A stretch of 64,000 nt of DNA from Promethearchaeota archaeon (GCA_016840165.1 JAEOSU010000076.1:1-64000), one strand, 5' to 3'; counted from the stretch's first letter, positions 44,219 through 53,180 are shown. Notes: generated by a model from the sequence alone, not told the origin. Numbers and translations: made by a program.

Positions 44219-45199
44219 TTATTTAAGCTCAATACGAAGAAGATCCTTTGCCAATAAGCTATTTGGAAATATTTCTTTGGCTTCGTTTAACAATTCTACC
44301 GCATCTTCTTGATATCTAGAAGAGATATGTGTTAAGATCAATTGCTTTGCATTCATTTTTACTGCACTATTCGCAGCATCTACAGAGGTAGAATGTTTTT
44401 TTTCAATAGCAACATCAGCCAAACTTTTTGAAAATGTTGCTTCATGTACCAAAATATCAGAGTTCTTGCCTAACTCTATTAAATTTTCACTTGGAGCAGT
44501 ATCTCCGGAATAAGTGATTTTTCTTCCCAATCTTTTTGGTCCCACAATTCCTTCCTTCAAAGGATCGATTTTTTTTCCTTGGAATTCAATTATTTGACCT
44601 TCATGTAATTTCTTCCAGATTCTACTTTCTGGTATTCCAATTTCTCTTGCCCGATCAGGGTTAAACTTTCCATTTCGTGGTTTTTCTATAAAACTATAAC
44701 CATAGGTTAGTACTGAATGATTTACTAATGTATATTTAAGTTGATATTTATCATCTTCAAAAATGATGTTATTTCTTAATCGAATTTCACTTTGAGCTTG
44801 ATCGGAATCTAAGCCGTCAAACATTATTAATTTATTATTGGTATGATGGATTTCAAAAATTCTAAGTGGATAAGTTGCTTTAAGTCCTAATATTTTTTTG
44901 TGGAGAAATAGATATAGAAAAAGATTTGGAGGTCCAAAAATAGATAAGGGAGCATTTCTGTCGATTAGTCCGAAACGAAATAAGAGCCCCGGAAGACCAA
45001 TGATATGATCTCCGTGAAAATGAGATATTAGAATTTTTAAAGGTTTATTGAATTTTAAACCAGCGTTAATAATTCCTCTTTGAATATCCTCTCCACAATC
45101 GAAAATAATAAGTTCATTCTTATATTTTAATGCGATAGCGGGTAAATTTCGTTCTTGTACGGGTATCGCGGCAGATGACCCTAAAATAATTAGTTCCAT
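44219..45199 (-). CDS. rnz: Ribonuclease Z (tRNA 3' endonuclease)
   Basis: A 326-residue metallo-beta-lactamase-fold nuclease that trims tRNA 3' trailers. The metal-binding SHFHGDHIIGLPG motif appears near residue 60, then GKKITYSGDTAPSENLIELG, HEATFSKSLAD and LILTHISSRY with the final His and Asp ligands, all family-typical. The N-terminus MELIILGSSAAIPVQERN is standard. The coiled-coil gene lies 14 bp upstream on the same strand, so they are probably co-transcribed. Confidence 0.95.
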   Translation of the reverse strand: MELIILGSSAAIPVQERNLPAIALKYKNELIIFDCGEDIQRGIINAGLKFNKPLKILISHFHGDHIIGLPGLLFRFGLIDRNAPLSIFGPPNLFLYLFLHKKILGLKATYPLRIFEIHHTNNKLIMFDGLDSDQAQSEIRLRNNIIFEDDKYQLKYTLVNHSVLTYGYSFIEKPRNGKFNPDRAREIGIPESRIWKKLHEGQIIEFQGKKIDPLKEGIVGPKRLGRKITYSGDTAPSENLIELGKNSDILVHEATFSKSLADVAIEKKHSTSVDAANSAVKMNAKQLILTHISSRYQEDAVELLNEAKEIFPNSLLAKDLLRIELK

Positions 45200-45213
45200 T
45201 AAAAATCATTATA

Positions 45214-46506
45214 TTAAGTACTTTTTCTTAGCTGGGATATTTCTAATCTTTGTTGGATATTCTGTTTTTTCAGATCTTCAATTATACTTTTAAGTTCTTC
45301 AATTCTTAAGAAAGTATCTGGATTTTCTTCTGATATGCTCCCGTTTGGGGTTAGATTCTTTGCTTTTAGCACACTTAATTCATTTTTTAAATCGAAAATG
45401 AATTGATCCTTTTGTTTTAATTGATTTTCTAGGATCTCATAGCTCTTCTTAATTCGAATAGCCTCATTTTTTATAGTTGCAACCTCCTCATCCTTAATGC
45501 TTAAATTTCTTTGTGCCTCATCTAATTTCTGTTGTAGGAAACCAGCCATTTCTCTCTGGATTTTTAATTTTTCATTAATATTTCTGGGAGCAGTGGTATT
45601 GTCAGATAAATTTTGTGTATGGGGTCCATTAGATTGAGTTTCTAAAAGTTGGATTCGTGTTTTTGCCTTGTTAAGTTTATTTTGTAATTCTTCTACAACT
45701 TGATCTAATGGTTGGGATTGTTTTGATTGCTTCAATGTTGCTATTAGTTCATTTAACTCTTTAATCTGTTTATTTTTCGAATCTAACTCTTGGGTTAAAG
45801 AAGCGATTGCTACCCCATCTTTTCCACTAGAACTAGCTTTTTCATATTTTTTTATTTTCTTTTTTAAATCTTCATTTTGTCGTTTAACTTTAGTCAAGGT
45901 TTCTTGAAGATCCTCTAATAAGACTTTTGTAACATTCTCTGAGGATTTACTTTCATTAATAGAAGGAACCTCTTCTATTCGTTTATTTAGAATTGAGATT
46001 TCTTCTTTGAGACTTTCAATTTCTTTATTTTTCTCCTCAACCACATCAGAATAATCATCAAGCTCTCCTTTTCCCGTTCTTTTTAATCTTTTAATCAAGG
46101 ATTCCTGCTTGTTAATTTTATCTTGTAGTTCCTTAACTAAAATATTAAGTGGTTGCTTATCTCTTAAATCTTCAACCCTTATAACGGAAGAGGACCCATT
46201 TTCTGCACTTTTTATCGTTTCTAATTCTTTTTGGGCATCAATCTTTTCTTTTCTCAAAAAACCCATACGATCTTTTAAATCTCGTATTTCTTTCTCTTTT
46301 ACATCCAACTCAATTTCTAATCTAGTTTGTTTTACTTTTTTCGAATGTTTTTTTGATTTTTTATTTGGAATCAATTCCTCTAATTTCATAATCTCATCTT
46401 CTAAATATTCGATTTTATCGAGATATTCAGAGATTTCACTGTCTTTTTTATTTATTTCCAGTTGTAACCTTTCAAGTTGCTTTTTCAGATTATTCTCTTC
46501 CGTCAT
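45214..46506 (-). CDS. Long coiled-coil protein
   Basis: A 430-residue hydrophilic protein that is coiled coil for nearly its whole length, with heptad-like segments such as LERLQLEINKKDSEISEYLD and repeated LQxKLxKAK units. Short low-complexity breaks (SSENVTK, SNGPHTQNLSDNTTAPRN) divide it into about four rods. There is no transmembrane segment or enzyme motif. It is the gene upstream of rnz. Function unknown; a structural or tethering role is only a guess. Confidence 0.7.
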   Translation of the reverse strand: MTEENNLKKQLERLQLEINKKDSEISEYLDKIEYLEDEIMKLEELIPNKKSKKHSKKVKQTRLEIELDVKEKEIRDLKDRMGFLRKEKIDAQKELETIKSAENGSSSVIRVEDLRDKQPLNILVKELQDKINKQESLIKRLKRTGKGELDDYSDVVEEKNKEIESLKEEISILNKRIEEVPSINESKSSENVTKVLLEDLQETLTKVKRQNEDLKKKIKKYEKASSSGKDGVAIASLTQELDSKNKQIKELNELIATLKQSKQSQPLDQVVEELQNKLNKAKTRIQLLETQSNGPHTQNLSDNTTAPRNINEKLKIQREMAGFLQQKLDEAQRNLSIKDEEVATIKNEAIRIKKSYEILENQLKQKDQFIFDLKNELSVLKAKNLTPNGSISEENPDTFLRIEELKSIIEDLKKQNIQQRLEISQLRKST

Positions 46507-46593
46507 GTTTGATTTATAGGAAAAATTTTGAAATTATCTTTATATAAGTTACATCTTTAACTATATTTTTAATCTTTTTCATAAAAATATGTT

Positions 46594-48510
46594 CTAATAC
46601 ATTTCGAAATCCTTGATTGTAAATTTCCTTAGTTTTTTCATAATTGGATAAAGACTTAATGTATTAAATAACCCATAAGCAAGAAATAATATCATTATAA
46701 ACAGAAAAGGTACTAAAATATTGGGTAGATAAACTCTTTCAAATATAAAAATAGAATTTAATATCATTCCTACTCCCAAACTTAACCCAAGAGAGGGAAT
46801 TATGACATACATTGCTTCTAAAAATAATACTTTTCTTATGATTTTACTCTTAGCGCCTATCGCCCTCATAACTAAGAAGTCTTTTACTTTCTCCATGATA
46901 CTTCCTTTTTGATAATTATAAAGAGAGAGAATCGCAACTAAGCTCATTATCACTATTAAAATCGTAGGAAAGAAACCTAAATTTGAGACAAAATTAAGAT
47001 TCTTTTCAAATATCGGAGCCAGTTGAAGATAACTAAATTCTTGCCCTAAAGAATTATTAATTACGGTTTCTAATTCATATTGAATATTATTGATTGCCTC
47101 TGGTTTTATTTGAATAAATGCTAAATTGACTTGATTTGAAGTTAAGTTCATGCTTTCCCGAAATTTGTTAATATCAATATAACTTGCATAACCACTATAC
47201 AAACTATCGATAATTACACCAGAAATATCAAAAGCATAATCTAATTCATCAAAAAAGATAGCTTGGTCAAAAGAAAAATCAAAAAAGTTATATGCCAAAC
47301 CATCTCCAATCACTGCATAATAACTTGATGTTCCTTTTTTTGTTGTGAATTCTCCTTCAATTTCAAAATTTTGGAGTACATTTGTATCATTAACTCCAAT
47401 AACGGGGAAAACACCTTTTCTATTCTGACCTATAGAGATATATCCACCCTCTGGAGTAATATGAATTCCAGATAATTCTTGAGCTTCTATGAAGTTAATT
47501 AGACGAAATTCTTTGGACTGTATTTCTGATATCGAGTTTAATCCATCAAGAGAAGTGAAATTAAATAAATAATCTTGTTGCAAAAAGTCTATATTATTAT
47601 TCACCACAAGATCTGGATTATGAAACATTTCATACATTAAAGAATAGTTATAAACAACATCTTGATGTCCTATGACTATAAGGTTTTCTGTTTGTGATTT
47701 TTTTACCCAATTATATGAGGAGTTACTTAATACAATGGTTCCCAGCCCTAATGTAAAGAGTATCAATGAGATAATAGAAAATACTATAATATACCTCTTA
47801 AACTCTCCCTTCTTTCTGATAGTGTTGATAACTGAAATTTTAAAATTCAACCCAATTGATGATAACCATTTAGGAATTAATTTTAGACTTTTAGATGCGC
47901 TATAATTATATGGAATATCCTTAGAAAAATTTCTAACAATTTTTTGATTCCCTATTTTTCTTAATAAATATCCAGGTATAATGAAAATACCCGCTATACA
48001 GGATGCGAATAAAATAGGAGTATAGATAAGATCCAACTGAAATGTGAGCGCAAAATCATTTAATATCAATATATATGCGAAAATGGAAAAGAATAATATA
48101 CCTATAATAATTCCTATGAAAAACGCTATAATAAAGATGACATATATCTCAGTTAAATAAAAACCATACAATTTATGAGGTAATGAGCCTAGTGCTCTCA
48201 TTATAGCAATATCGCGTTTCTTAGAAATAACCAAAGTACAACTTATTATAATAACGACAGTAAACGCTAAAATCATCATTAAGACTATAATTAAATTATT
48301 AAAGTCGGTATAAATTATGTTAATTCCACCTGAAAAGAAGTAGGTATTTGTGAAACTATATTGAATAAAGTTATTCAATCCTATAGAGGATCCAAAGTAA
48401 ATTGAAAACTCTGTGGCCGAAATAATTAATATTAAAATAAATAGATAAGGATAAGACATATCTTTTTTCCGAGAAATATCTTTAATCGCAAAATCGAGTG
48501 AAATTGGCAA
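46594..48510 (-). CDS. ABC transporter permease, FtsX/LolC type
   Basis: A 638-residue membrane protein with two FtsX-like permease units. The first four hydrophobic segments are in residues 20-180, including the cytoplasmic KKRDIAIMRALGS loop that contacts the ATPase. After another span near 240 comes an extracytoplasmic domain (about 260-500) and then three spans with FLVMRAIGAKSKI. This architecture occurs in LolCE/MacB-type exporters and mechanotransmission systems. The start is probably TTG at 48510; a later ATG (residue 19) is possible. The ATPase gene is immediately upstream. Confidence 0.83.
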   Translation of the reverse strand: MPISLDFAIKDISRKKDMSYPYLFILILIISATEFSIYFGSSIGLNNFIQYSFTNTYFFSGGINIIYTDFNNLIIVLMMILAFTVVIIISCTLVISKKRDIAIMRALGSLPHKLYGFYLTEIYVIFIIAFFIGIIIGILFFSIFAYILILNDFALTFQLDLIYTPILFASCIAGIFIIPGYLLRKIGNQKIVRNFSKDIPYNYSASKSLKLIPKWLSSIGLNFKISVINTIRKKGEFKRYIIVFSIISLILFTLGLGTIVLSNSSYNWVKKSQTENLIVIGHQDVVYNYSLMYEMFHNPDLVVNNNIDFLQQDYLFNFTSLDGLNSISEIQSKEFRLINFIEAQELSGIHITPEGGYISIGQNRKGVFPVIGVNDTNVLQNFEIEGEFTTKKGTSSYYAVIGDGLAYNFFDFSFDQAIFFDELDYAFDISGVIIDSLYSGYASYIDINKFRESMNLTSNQVNLAFIQIKPEAINNIQYELETVINNSLGQEFSYLQLAPIFEKNLNFVSNLGFFPTILIVIMSLVAILSLYNYQKGSIMEKVKDFLVMRAIGAKSKIIRKVLFLEAMYVIIPSLGLSLGVGMILNSIFIFERVYLPNILVPFLFIMILFLAYGLFNTLSLYPIMKKLRKFTIKDFEMY

Positions 48511-48541
48511 TCACCATTAGGTTTTTTAGAGATTTTTTCTA

Positions 48542-49300
48542 TTACGGAACATAATTTTCATTAATAATTTTTCCATCTTCAAAACTTATGATTCTATTGG
48601 CAAGTTCAATTAAAAATTCGTCATGAGTAGCAATAATAATAGTTTTATCTTGTTCTTTCATATTTTTGAATAAATCTCGTATGAAAATGCTGGTCTCCTT
48701 ATCTAAATTAGCCGTTGGTTCATCTGCTAAAATTAAGGGAGGATCATTTGCTAACGCTCGAGCAATTGCAACTCTTTGTTGTTCCCCGGCAGAAAGTTGA
48801 AAAGGAAGATGTTCTCGACGGGATCCGAGTCCAATTTCTTTTAAAAGAGAAACTGCTTTTTCCCTTTGAGTTTTAAGACCTAAACCAGTTAAACTCATAG
48901 GGAACATGATGTTCTCTTCAGCGGTTAAGGTGCTAATAAGGTTGTAATTTTGAAAGATAAAACCTGAATTGATCAATCTAAAGGTTGATAGACTCTCTTC
49001 GTCCATATCTGTAATTTTCACTCCACTTGAGATAATAGTACCAGAATTTGGACTATCTAATGCACCTAAAAGGTTTAATAATGTGGTCTTGCCCGCGCCT
49101 GATGGTCCTTTTATTACAACAAAATCGTTGAGCATAAATTCTAAGGAGACATTATCTACTGCTCGGACAACATACTCTCCTATTTCATAATCTTTCGTAA
49201 CATTTTGTGCTACAATTATCATATTTTTATCATATATGATTTCGGATGTTTCTTTTAGGGCTAGATCATCTATCTCTCTTTTTGACATTTTACAATTCAC
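48542..49300 (-). CDS. ABC transporter ATP-binding protein, LolD/MacB type
   Basis: A 252-residue ATPase with Walker A GPSGAGKTTLL, Q-loop FIFQNYNLI, signature LSAGEQQRVAIARAL, Walker B PLILADEPTANLD and H-loop IIATHDEFLI. The subgroup fits the FtsX-type permease encoded next, 31 bp downstream on the same strand. The pair probably extracts a lipid, lipoprotein-like molecule or peptide from the membrane. The N-terminal 20 residues are charged and precede the domain; an internal start (MIIVAQNVTKDYEIG) is possible. Confidence 0.93.
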   Translation of the reverse strand: MNCKMSKREIDDLALKETSEIIYDKNMIIVAQNVTKDYEIGEYVVRAVDNVSLEFMLNDFVVIKGPSGAGKTTLLNLLGALDSPNSGTIISSGVKITDMDEESLSTFRLINSGFIFQNYNLISTLTAEENIMFPMSLTGLGLKTQREKAVSLLKEIGLGSRREHLPFQLSAGEQQRVAIARALANDPPLILADEPTANLDKETSIFIRDLFKNMKEQDKTIIIATHDEFLIELANRIISFEDGKIINENYVP

Positions 49301-49437
49301 ATATTATTCATAGCATGATTCTTTTCTAAATAATAATAATTCCTTTAAATTGTTAATTATACATTTTCAAATAAACCAGAATATCATTAATAAAAAATTT
49401 GGGAAAAAAAGTTTATATACAACCTTGTCATATATGT

Positions 49438-49590
49438 GATCAGAGGGAAGCGTGAAAATAGCACGATATTTTTCGTGTAAAAATATAATATCCCCTAATT
49501 TCCTAATTAAAAATGGTAAAAATACCTAAATTTTATCCCAAAATCTTAAACCTGCACTTAGGTTTTTGATTTTCTCGCTTCCTTCTACTC
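49438..49590 (+). ncRNA. Candidate structured non-coding RNA
   Basis: The segment is closed by a long stem: AGAGGGAAGCG (49442-49452) pairs with CGCTTCCTTCT (49576-49586), then after a T-T mismatch GAAAAT (49454-49459) pairs with ATTTTC (49569-49574). Inside are three hairpins: CACGA/TCGTG (49462-49466/49473-49477), GGTA/TACC (49515-49518/49523-49526) and AAACCT/AGGTTT (49548-49553/49560-49565). TATA-like TTTATATAC at 49412-49420 is at the right distance for a start near 49440, and T-rich TTATTTTTG follows the stem. It matches no RNA that I know. The rest of the 492-bp gap is A+T-rich; a TATA-like ATATATTTAAAA (49767-49778) precedes the next gene. Confidence 0.65.
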
Positions 49591-49792
49591 TTATTTTTGA
49601 ACAAATATAAATAATTCAATTCTATAACTATTTCTATCCATTTAATTCTTGAATTTAGATAAATTATACTCATTTCTTTACCAAAAATGTCAAATTTTCA
49701 ATTAATTCTATAAAAAAAATTTAAACAACTTCAAGATTTATAATATCTAAAGTATAATTTTAAGTAATATATTTAAAATGGGGTAAATTTTA

Positions 49793-50428
49793 GTGGATTT
49801 TGAAAAATTAACAGAACTAATTATTGAATTAGAAGTTGATGATATCGCAGATGCCGTTAAAGAGGCTTTAGAACAAGATGGAAAGGATCCATTTGAGATC
49901 TTAAATGCATTGACTAAGGGAATGGATGAGGTTGGGAAGCGTTACGAAGAGAAGGAGTATTATCTCACAGAGCTCGTATTAGCCGGGGAGACTATGAAAG
50001 AAGCATTTAATGTTTTACAACCCGCTTTAGCAGCTGCTGACACATCACAAGAGAAGGTTAAGATTATTATGGGTACGGTTAAAGGTGACAATCATGATAT
50101 TGGAAAAAATATCCTCGCATCCTTACTTTTGAGTTCAGGATTTGAACTATATGACCTTGGAATGGACGTAGATGAAAATACGATAGTTGAAAAGGTGAAA
50201 GAAACTGGGGCAAAAATTATCGCGCTTAGCTCTCTTTTAACTATGACAGTAGAGCAAATTAAGGTGGTAGATGAGGCGTTGAAATCAGCAGGTCTAAGAG
50301 ACAAAGTTAAATTAATTGTGGGTGGAGCTCCCCTAAATATGGAATTGGCAAAGAAGCTAGGAGCTGATGACTTTGCAGAAGATGCTGTGGATGGAGTAAA
50401 GCATATTAAAAAATTAGCCGGTATTTAA
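49793..50428 (+). CDS. Methyltransferase corrinoid protein
   Basis: A 211-residue B12-binding protein of the MtaC/MtbC/MttC type. Residues 1-88 are the helical cap (PFEILNALTKGMDEVGKRYE). The remainder is the cobalamin Rossmann domain with GTVKGDNHDIGKN (the DxHxxG base-off motif), LGMDVDENTIVEK, SSLLTMTVEQ and GGAPLN. It carries a methyl group between a substrate-specific methyltransferase and a second methyltransferase. No methyltransferase gene adjoins it, so the substrate is unknown. The start is GTG at 49793, probably leaderless. Confidence 0.93.
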   Translation: MDFEKLTELIIELEVDDIADAVKEALEQDGKDPFEILNALTKGMDEVGKRYEEKEYYLTELVLAGETMKEAFNVLQPALAAADTSQEKVKIIMGTVKGDNHDIGKNILASLLLSSGFELYDLGMDVDENTIVEKVKETGAKIIALSSLLTMTVEQIKVVDEALKSAGLRDKVKLIVGGAPLNMELAKKLGADDFAEDAVDGVKHIKKLAGI

Positions 50429-50629
50429 TCTTTCTTCCTTTTTTTAAATATACTATTTCTTGCTTTAATCAAGAAACAACTTAATAGAGTTTATAATTTA
50501 TAATGCTGATTTGTAATCTATTTAATTTTCAGTTTAAGTTAAATGAGATTTGTTGTTAAATTATAATCAGAATCTTTAATTGTTTAATGCGAGTTATAAC
50601 TATTAGAAACATTTATGAAATATTATTAA

Positions 50630-50653
50630 CCCAGAGCTGTGCTCAGTTTTGGG
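50630..50653 (+). promoter_or_regulatory. Hairpin overlapping the tusA ribosome-binding site
   Basis: GAGC (50634-50637) pairs with GCTC (50641-50644) around a TGT loop, and CCCA (50630-50633) pairs with TGGG (50650-50653) with a 5-nt bulge. GGTGAG (50652-50657), the likely Shine-Dalgarno sequence for the ATG at 50661, partly overlaps the outer pairs. The fold could hide the ribosome-binding site and control translation of the sulfur island, but it is short and imperfect. Confidence 0.35.
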
Positions 50654-50660
50654 TGAGTAT

Positions 50661-50933
50661 ATGTCAAAGGAGGTATTAAATTTGACTGATAATAAAAAAG
50701 AGATAGACTATGATGAAGAGTTAGATACAAGAGGTTTGTTTTGCCCTGAACCGCTTTTTGAGGTACGAAATTTTTCCGAATCACTTGAAGTAGGGCAATG
50801 CTTAAAAGTAATAGCAGATGATCCTGCTGCAGAGGAAGATTTAACTCGATGGGCTAAAAGAACTGATACTGAAATTGTAGAGTTCTTTAAAGATGGTGAT
50901 GACCTAGTTTTCTACTTTAAGAAAAAAAAATAA
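50661..50933 (+). CDS. TusA-family sulfur carrier protein
   Basis: A 90-residue protein with the TusA fold. The active cysteine is in DTRGLFCPEPLFEVRN (CPxP motif), and the C-terminal EIVEFFKDGDDLVFYFKK strands are typical. TusA proteins carry persulfide sulfur between a desulfurase or rhodanese and acceptors. I chose the ATG at 50661 with GGTGAG 4 nt upstream; a TTG at 50649 would add four residues. Its stop codon overlaps a possible ATG of the iscS gene, and it opens a TusA-IscS-IscU run. Confidence 0.9.
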   Translation: MSKEVLNLTDNKKEIDYDEELDTRGLFCPEPLFEVRNFSESLEVGQCLKVIADDPAAEEDLTRWAKRTDTEIVEFFKDGDDLVFYFKKKK

Positions 50934-50959
50934 TGAATAAGATAAAAGAGGTAAATTTG

Positions 50960-52141
50960 ATGAGTTATTATTTAGATAATCAAGCCGCAAAACCCGTCGA
51001 TGAACGTGTTATTAAAGAAATGATGCCGTATTTCAGAGAAAAGTATGCTAATCCTGCTTCACTTCATTGCGATGGTGATATTGCGACTGATGTTTTAGAA
51101 AAATCTCGAAAAAAAGTTGCTGATTTTATTAACGCTCCAAATGCATCTGACATTATATTTACTTCAGGAGCCACCGAATCAAATAATTTAGCTTTAATTG
51201 GTGCTGCGTTAAGATATCAAAAAAAGGGGAAACATATAATTATATCAGAAATCGAGCATATTTCAATCCATAATATTGCAAAATACTTAGAAAGGCAAGG
51301 ATTCAGAGTCAGTAGAGTTGCTGTTGATCAATATGGTATAATTAATTTAGATAAATTAGAGAAATTAATCTCAGATGATACCATTCTGGTTTCAATAACA
51401 ACAGCAAGTAATGAAGTGGGTTCATTACAACCAATTGAAGAAATTAGTAAAATAACTAAGCAGAGAGACATATTATTTCATACAGACGCAGTCCCTAGTT
51501 TGAGTGTCATTCCGATTGATGTCCAAAAAACGCCTTTAGACTTAGTTACCCTCTCTTCAAATGACATTTATGGTCCTAGAGGAGTTGGTGCATTATATAT
51601 AAGGAAAGGAGTTCGAGTAAATCCTATACTTATTGGTGGTGGTCAAGAAAGAGGATTAAGATCAGGTTCTGAAAATATTCCAGGAATTGTAGGATTTGCC
51701 AAGGCTGCAGAAATAGCAAAACGTGAAATGGAAAGTGAAGCTAAGAGATTACAAATATTACGAGATAAGTTAATAAAAAATGTTTTGGAGTCTATTCCAA
51801 ATTCTCATTTAAATGGACACCCCGAAAAAAGATTACCAAATAATGCACATTTTCGATTTGACTATATAGAGGGAGAATCATTGATTTTGGGATTAAAAGA
51901 AAACAATATTGCGGCAGCTACGGGTTCTGCGTGCAGTTCAAAAACGCTAGAAGCTTCTCATACATTGATTTCTTTAGGTTTGCTCCATGAAGAAGCGCAC
52001 GGAAGTCTATTAATCTCATTAGGGAGAACTACTAAGGAATCAGATATCGATAAATTGCTAGAAACCTTGCCTGGAATTGTAAAAAGATTACGAAAATTAT
52101 CTCCGTTAACGCCTCCTGAGATGTTAAAGAAATTAAATTAA
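50960..52141 (+). CDS. iscS: IscS/NifS-like aminotransferase-fold protein lacking the PLP lysine
   Basis: A 393-residue member of the cysteine desulfurase family. It has YLDNQAAKPVDERV, FTSGATESNNLALIGAA, SEIEHISIHN and the persulfide-bearing Cys325 in TGSACSSKTLEASHTL. Where active enzymes have Ser-x-His-Lys, this protein reads LSSNDIYGPRGVGALY, so Lys is replaced by Asp202 (codon GAC, 51563) and His by Asn. It is therefore unlikely to be a normal PLP desulfurase. The same kind of replacement is known for Archaeoglobus fulgidus IscS, as far as I recall. The ATG at 50960 follows AGAGGT; the alternative at 50933 overlaps tusA. iscU follows after 14 bp. Confidence 0.88.
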   Translation: MSYYLDNQAAKPVDERVIKEMMPYFREKYANPASLHCDGDIATDVLEKSRKKVADFINAPNASDIIFTSGATESNNLALIGAALRYQKKGKHIIISEIEHISIHNIAKYLERQGFRVSRVAVDQYGIINLDKLEKLISDDTILVSITTASNEVGSLQPIEEISKITKQRDILFHTDAVPSLSVIPIDVQKTPLDLVTLSSNDIYGPRGVGALYIRKGVRVNPILIGGGQERGLRSGSENIPGIVGFAKAAEIAKREMESEAKRLQILRDKLIKNVLESIPNSHLNGHPEKRLPNNAHFRFDYIEGESLILGLKENNIAAATGSACSSKTLEASHTLISLGLLHEEAHGSLLISLGRTTKESDIDKLLETLPGIVKRLRKLSPLTPPEMLKKLN

Positions 52142-52155
52142 GGTGAGAAAAAAAA

Positions 52156-52959
52156 GTGAAATCAACTCAATATTCAGATAAAGTATTGGACCATTTTAGG
52201 AATCCAAGAAATGTAGGGGAGATAGAAGATGCTGACGGTGTTGGGAAGGTCGGTAACCCAGTTTGCGGTGATCTGATGTGGATTTACATTAAAGTGGGGA
52301 AAAATGATAAAGGTCAAGAAATAATTGATGATATAAAGTTCAAAACCTTTGGATGTGGCTCAGCAATTTCCACATCATCAATGATAACCGAGATGGTTAA
52401 AGGAATGACTTTGGATGATGCTTATAAGGTGAGTCGACAAGACGTTGCGGATGAGTTAGAAGGATTACCTCCGATTAAGATGCATTGTTCTAATTTAGCA
52501 GCGGATGCACTAAAAGCTGCGATCGACAATTATAGAACGGGAGAATCACCTGAAATAGAAATTGCTACTTCGTGTCAACTAGATGTACGTGTGATCTTAG
52601 GTGTTGATGAGTTTCTAGGTAAAGGTGTCTATAAAGAAATACCATCAGACTTAGAAGAATTACGTGACAAGAGAGTTTTAATAGTAGATTCAGGAGATAC
52701 TTCTTTAGAACTTGCTCTAAAATTGAAAGATTATACTGGCAGAGTAGTAGTTGTAACTTCAGCAAAAACTGTCCCTGGAACTGTAGAGATCAAAAAGAAA
52801 TTAAAACATTCTCCAGTAAAAATTTTACTCGACTCAGAACTTGTAGAAATAAAGGGAGAATTGGATGAAGTTGAAAAAGTTGTTATCCATGATTATGATG
52901 AAGACGAGAAATATGAGCTATTCGTTGACGTAGTAATAATCTTAGATTATAGAGGTTAA
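52156..52959 (+). CDS. iscU: IscU fused to a thioredoxin-reductase-like nucleotide-binding domain
   Basis: A 267-residue protein, twice the length of IscU. Residues 1-150 are a complete Fe-S scaffold with all three cluster cysteines (GNPVCGD, FGCGSAISTSS, MHCSNLAADAL). From about residue 165 the sequence resembles the NADPH-binding half of thioredoxin reductase: KRVLIVDSGDTSLELALKL, GRVVVVTSAKTVPGT, and KYELFVDVVIILDY. The first two glycines of the dinucleotide fold and the His-Arg-Arg phosphate grip are not conserved, and no CxxC is present. GTG start after AAGGTGAG. A redox-sensing or electron-supplying role is inference. Confidence 0.88.
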   Translation: MKSTQYSDKVLDHFRNPRNVGEIEDADGVGKVGNPVCGDLMWIYIKVGKNDKGQEIIDDIKFKTFGCGSAISTSSMITEMVKGMTLDDAYKVSRQDVADELEGLPPIKMHCSNLAADALKAAIDNYRTGESPEIEIATSCQLDVRVILGVDEFLGKGVYKEIPSDLEELRDKRVLIVDSGDTSLELALKLKDYTGRVVVVTSAKTVPGTVEIKKKLKHSPVKILLDSELVEIKGELDEVEKVVIHDYDEDEKYELFVDVVIILDYRG

Positions 52960-53134
52960 AATTTTTACATTTCTTTTCAATACTTTTCAATATTTAGTTC
53001 AATTTAATTTTGTAGTTAATTTTATTATTGGTTTTGGATTAAAAAGCTCTTTTAAAAAACATCAAATTTAAATGGATTTTTAATTCATAAGAATGAAATT
53101 TAAATGAAATTTATAATTTTGATTATTAAAAGTA

Positions 53135-53159
53135 GTGATGTAGTGTATCACGATCACAC
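53135..53159. promoter_or_regulatory. Repeated GTGAT/ATCAC motif upstream of the CoADR fusion gene
   Basis: GTGAT (53135-53139) faces two copies of ATCAC (53147-53151 and 53153-53157), and GTGT (53143-53146) faces ACAC (53156-53159), all within 25 bp ending 21 bp before the ATG at 53181. A TATA-like AAATTTAAATGA lies at about 53097-53108, so this block sits at or just after the transcription start, a common place for archaeal repressor sites. No regulator can be named. Confidence 0.35.
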
Positions 53160-53180
53160 AACTTAACTAATGATGAAAAG

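Noticed and set aside
46109..46519. Plus-strand Ser/Phe-rich open frame
   Set aside because: It is antisense to the Glu/Lys-rich coiled-coil gene, which explains its composition.
49438..49590. Cobalamin riboswitch for the downstream corrinoid gene
   Set aside because: No B12-box-like sequence is visible. The downstream gene has its own TATA-like element about 20 nt before its start, so the RNA would not be in its leader.
49438..49590. 5S rRNA, SRP RNA or RNase P RNA
   Set aside because: The conserved core sequences of these RNAs are absent, and length and base composition do not fit.
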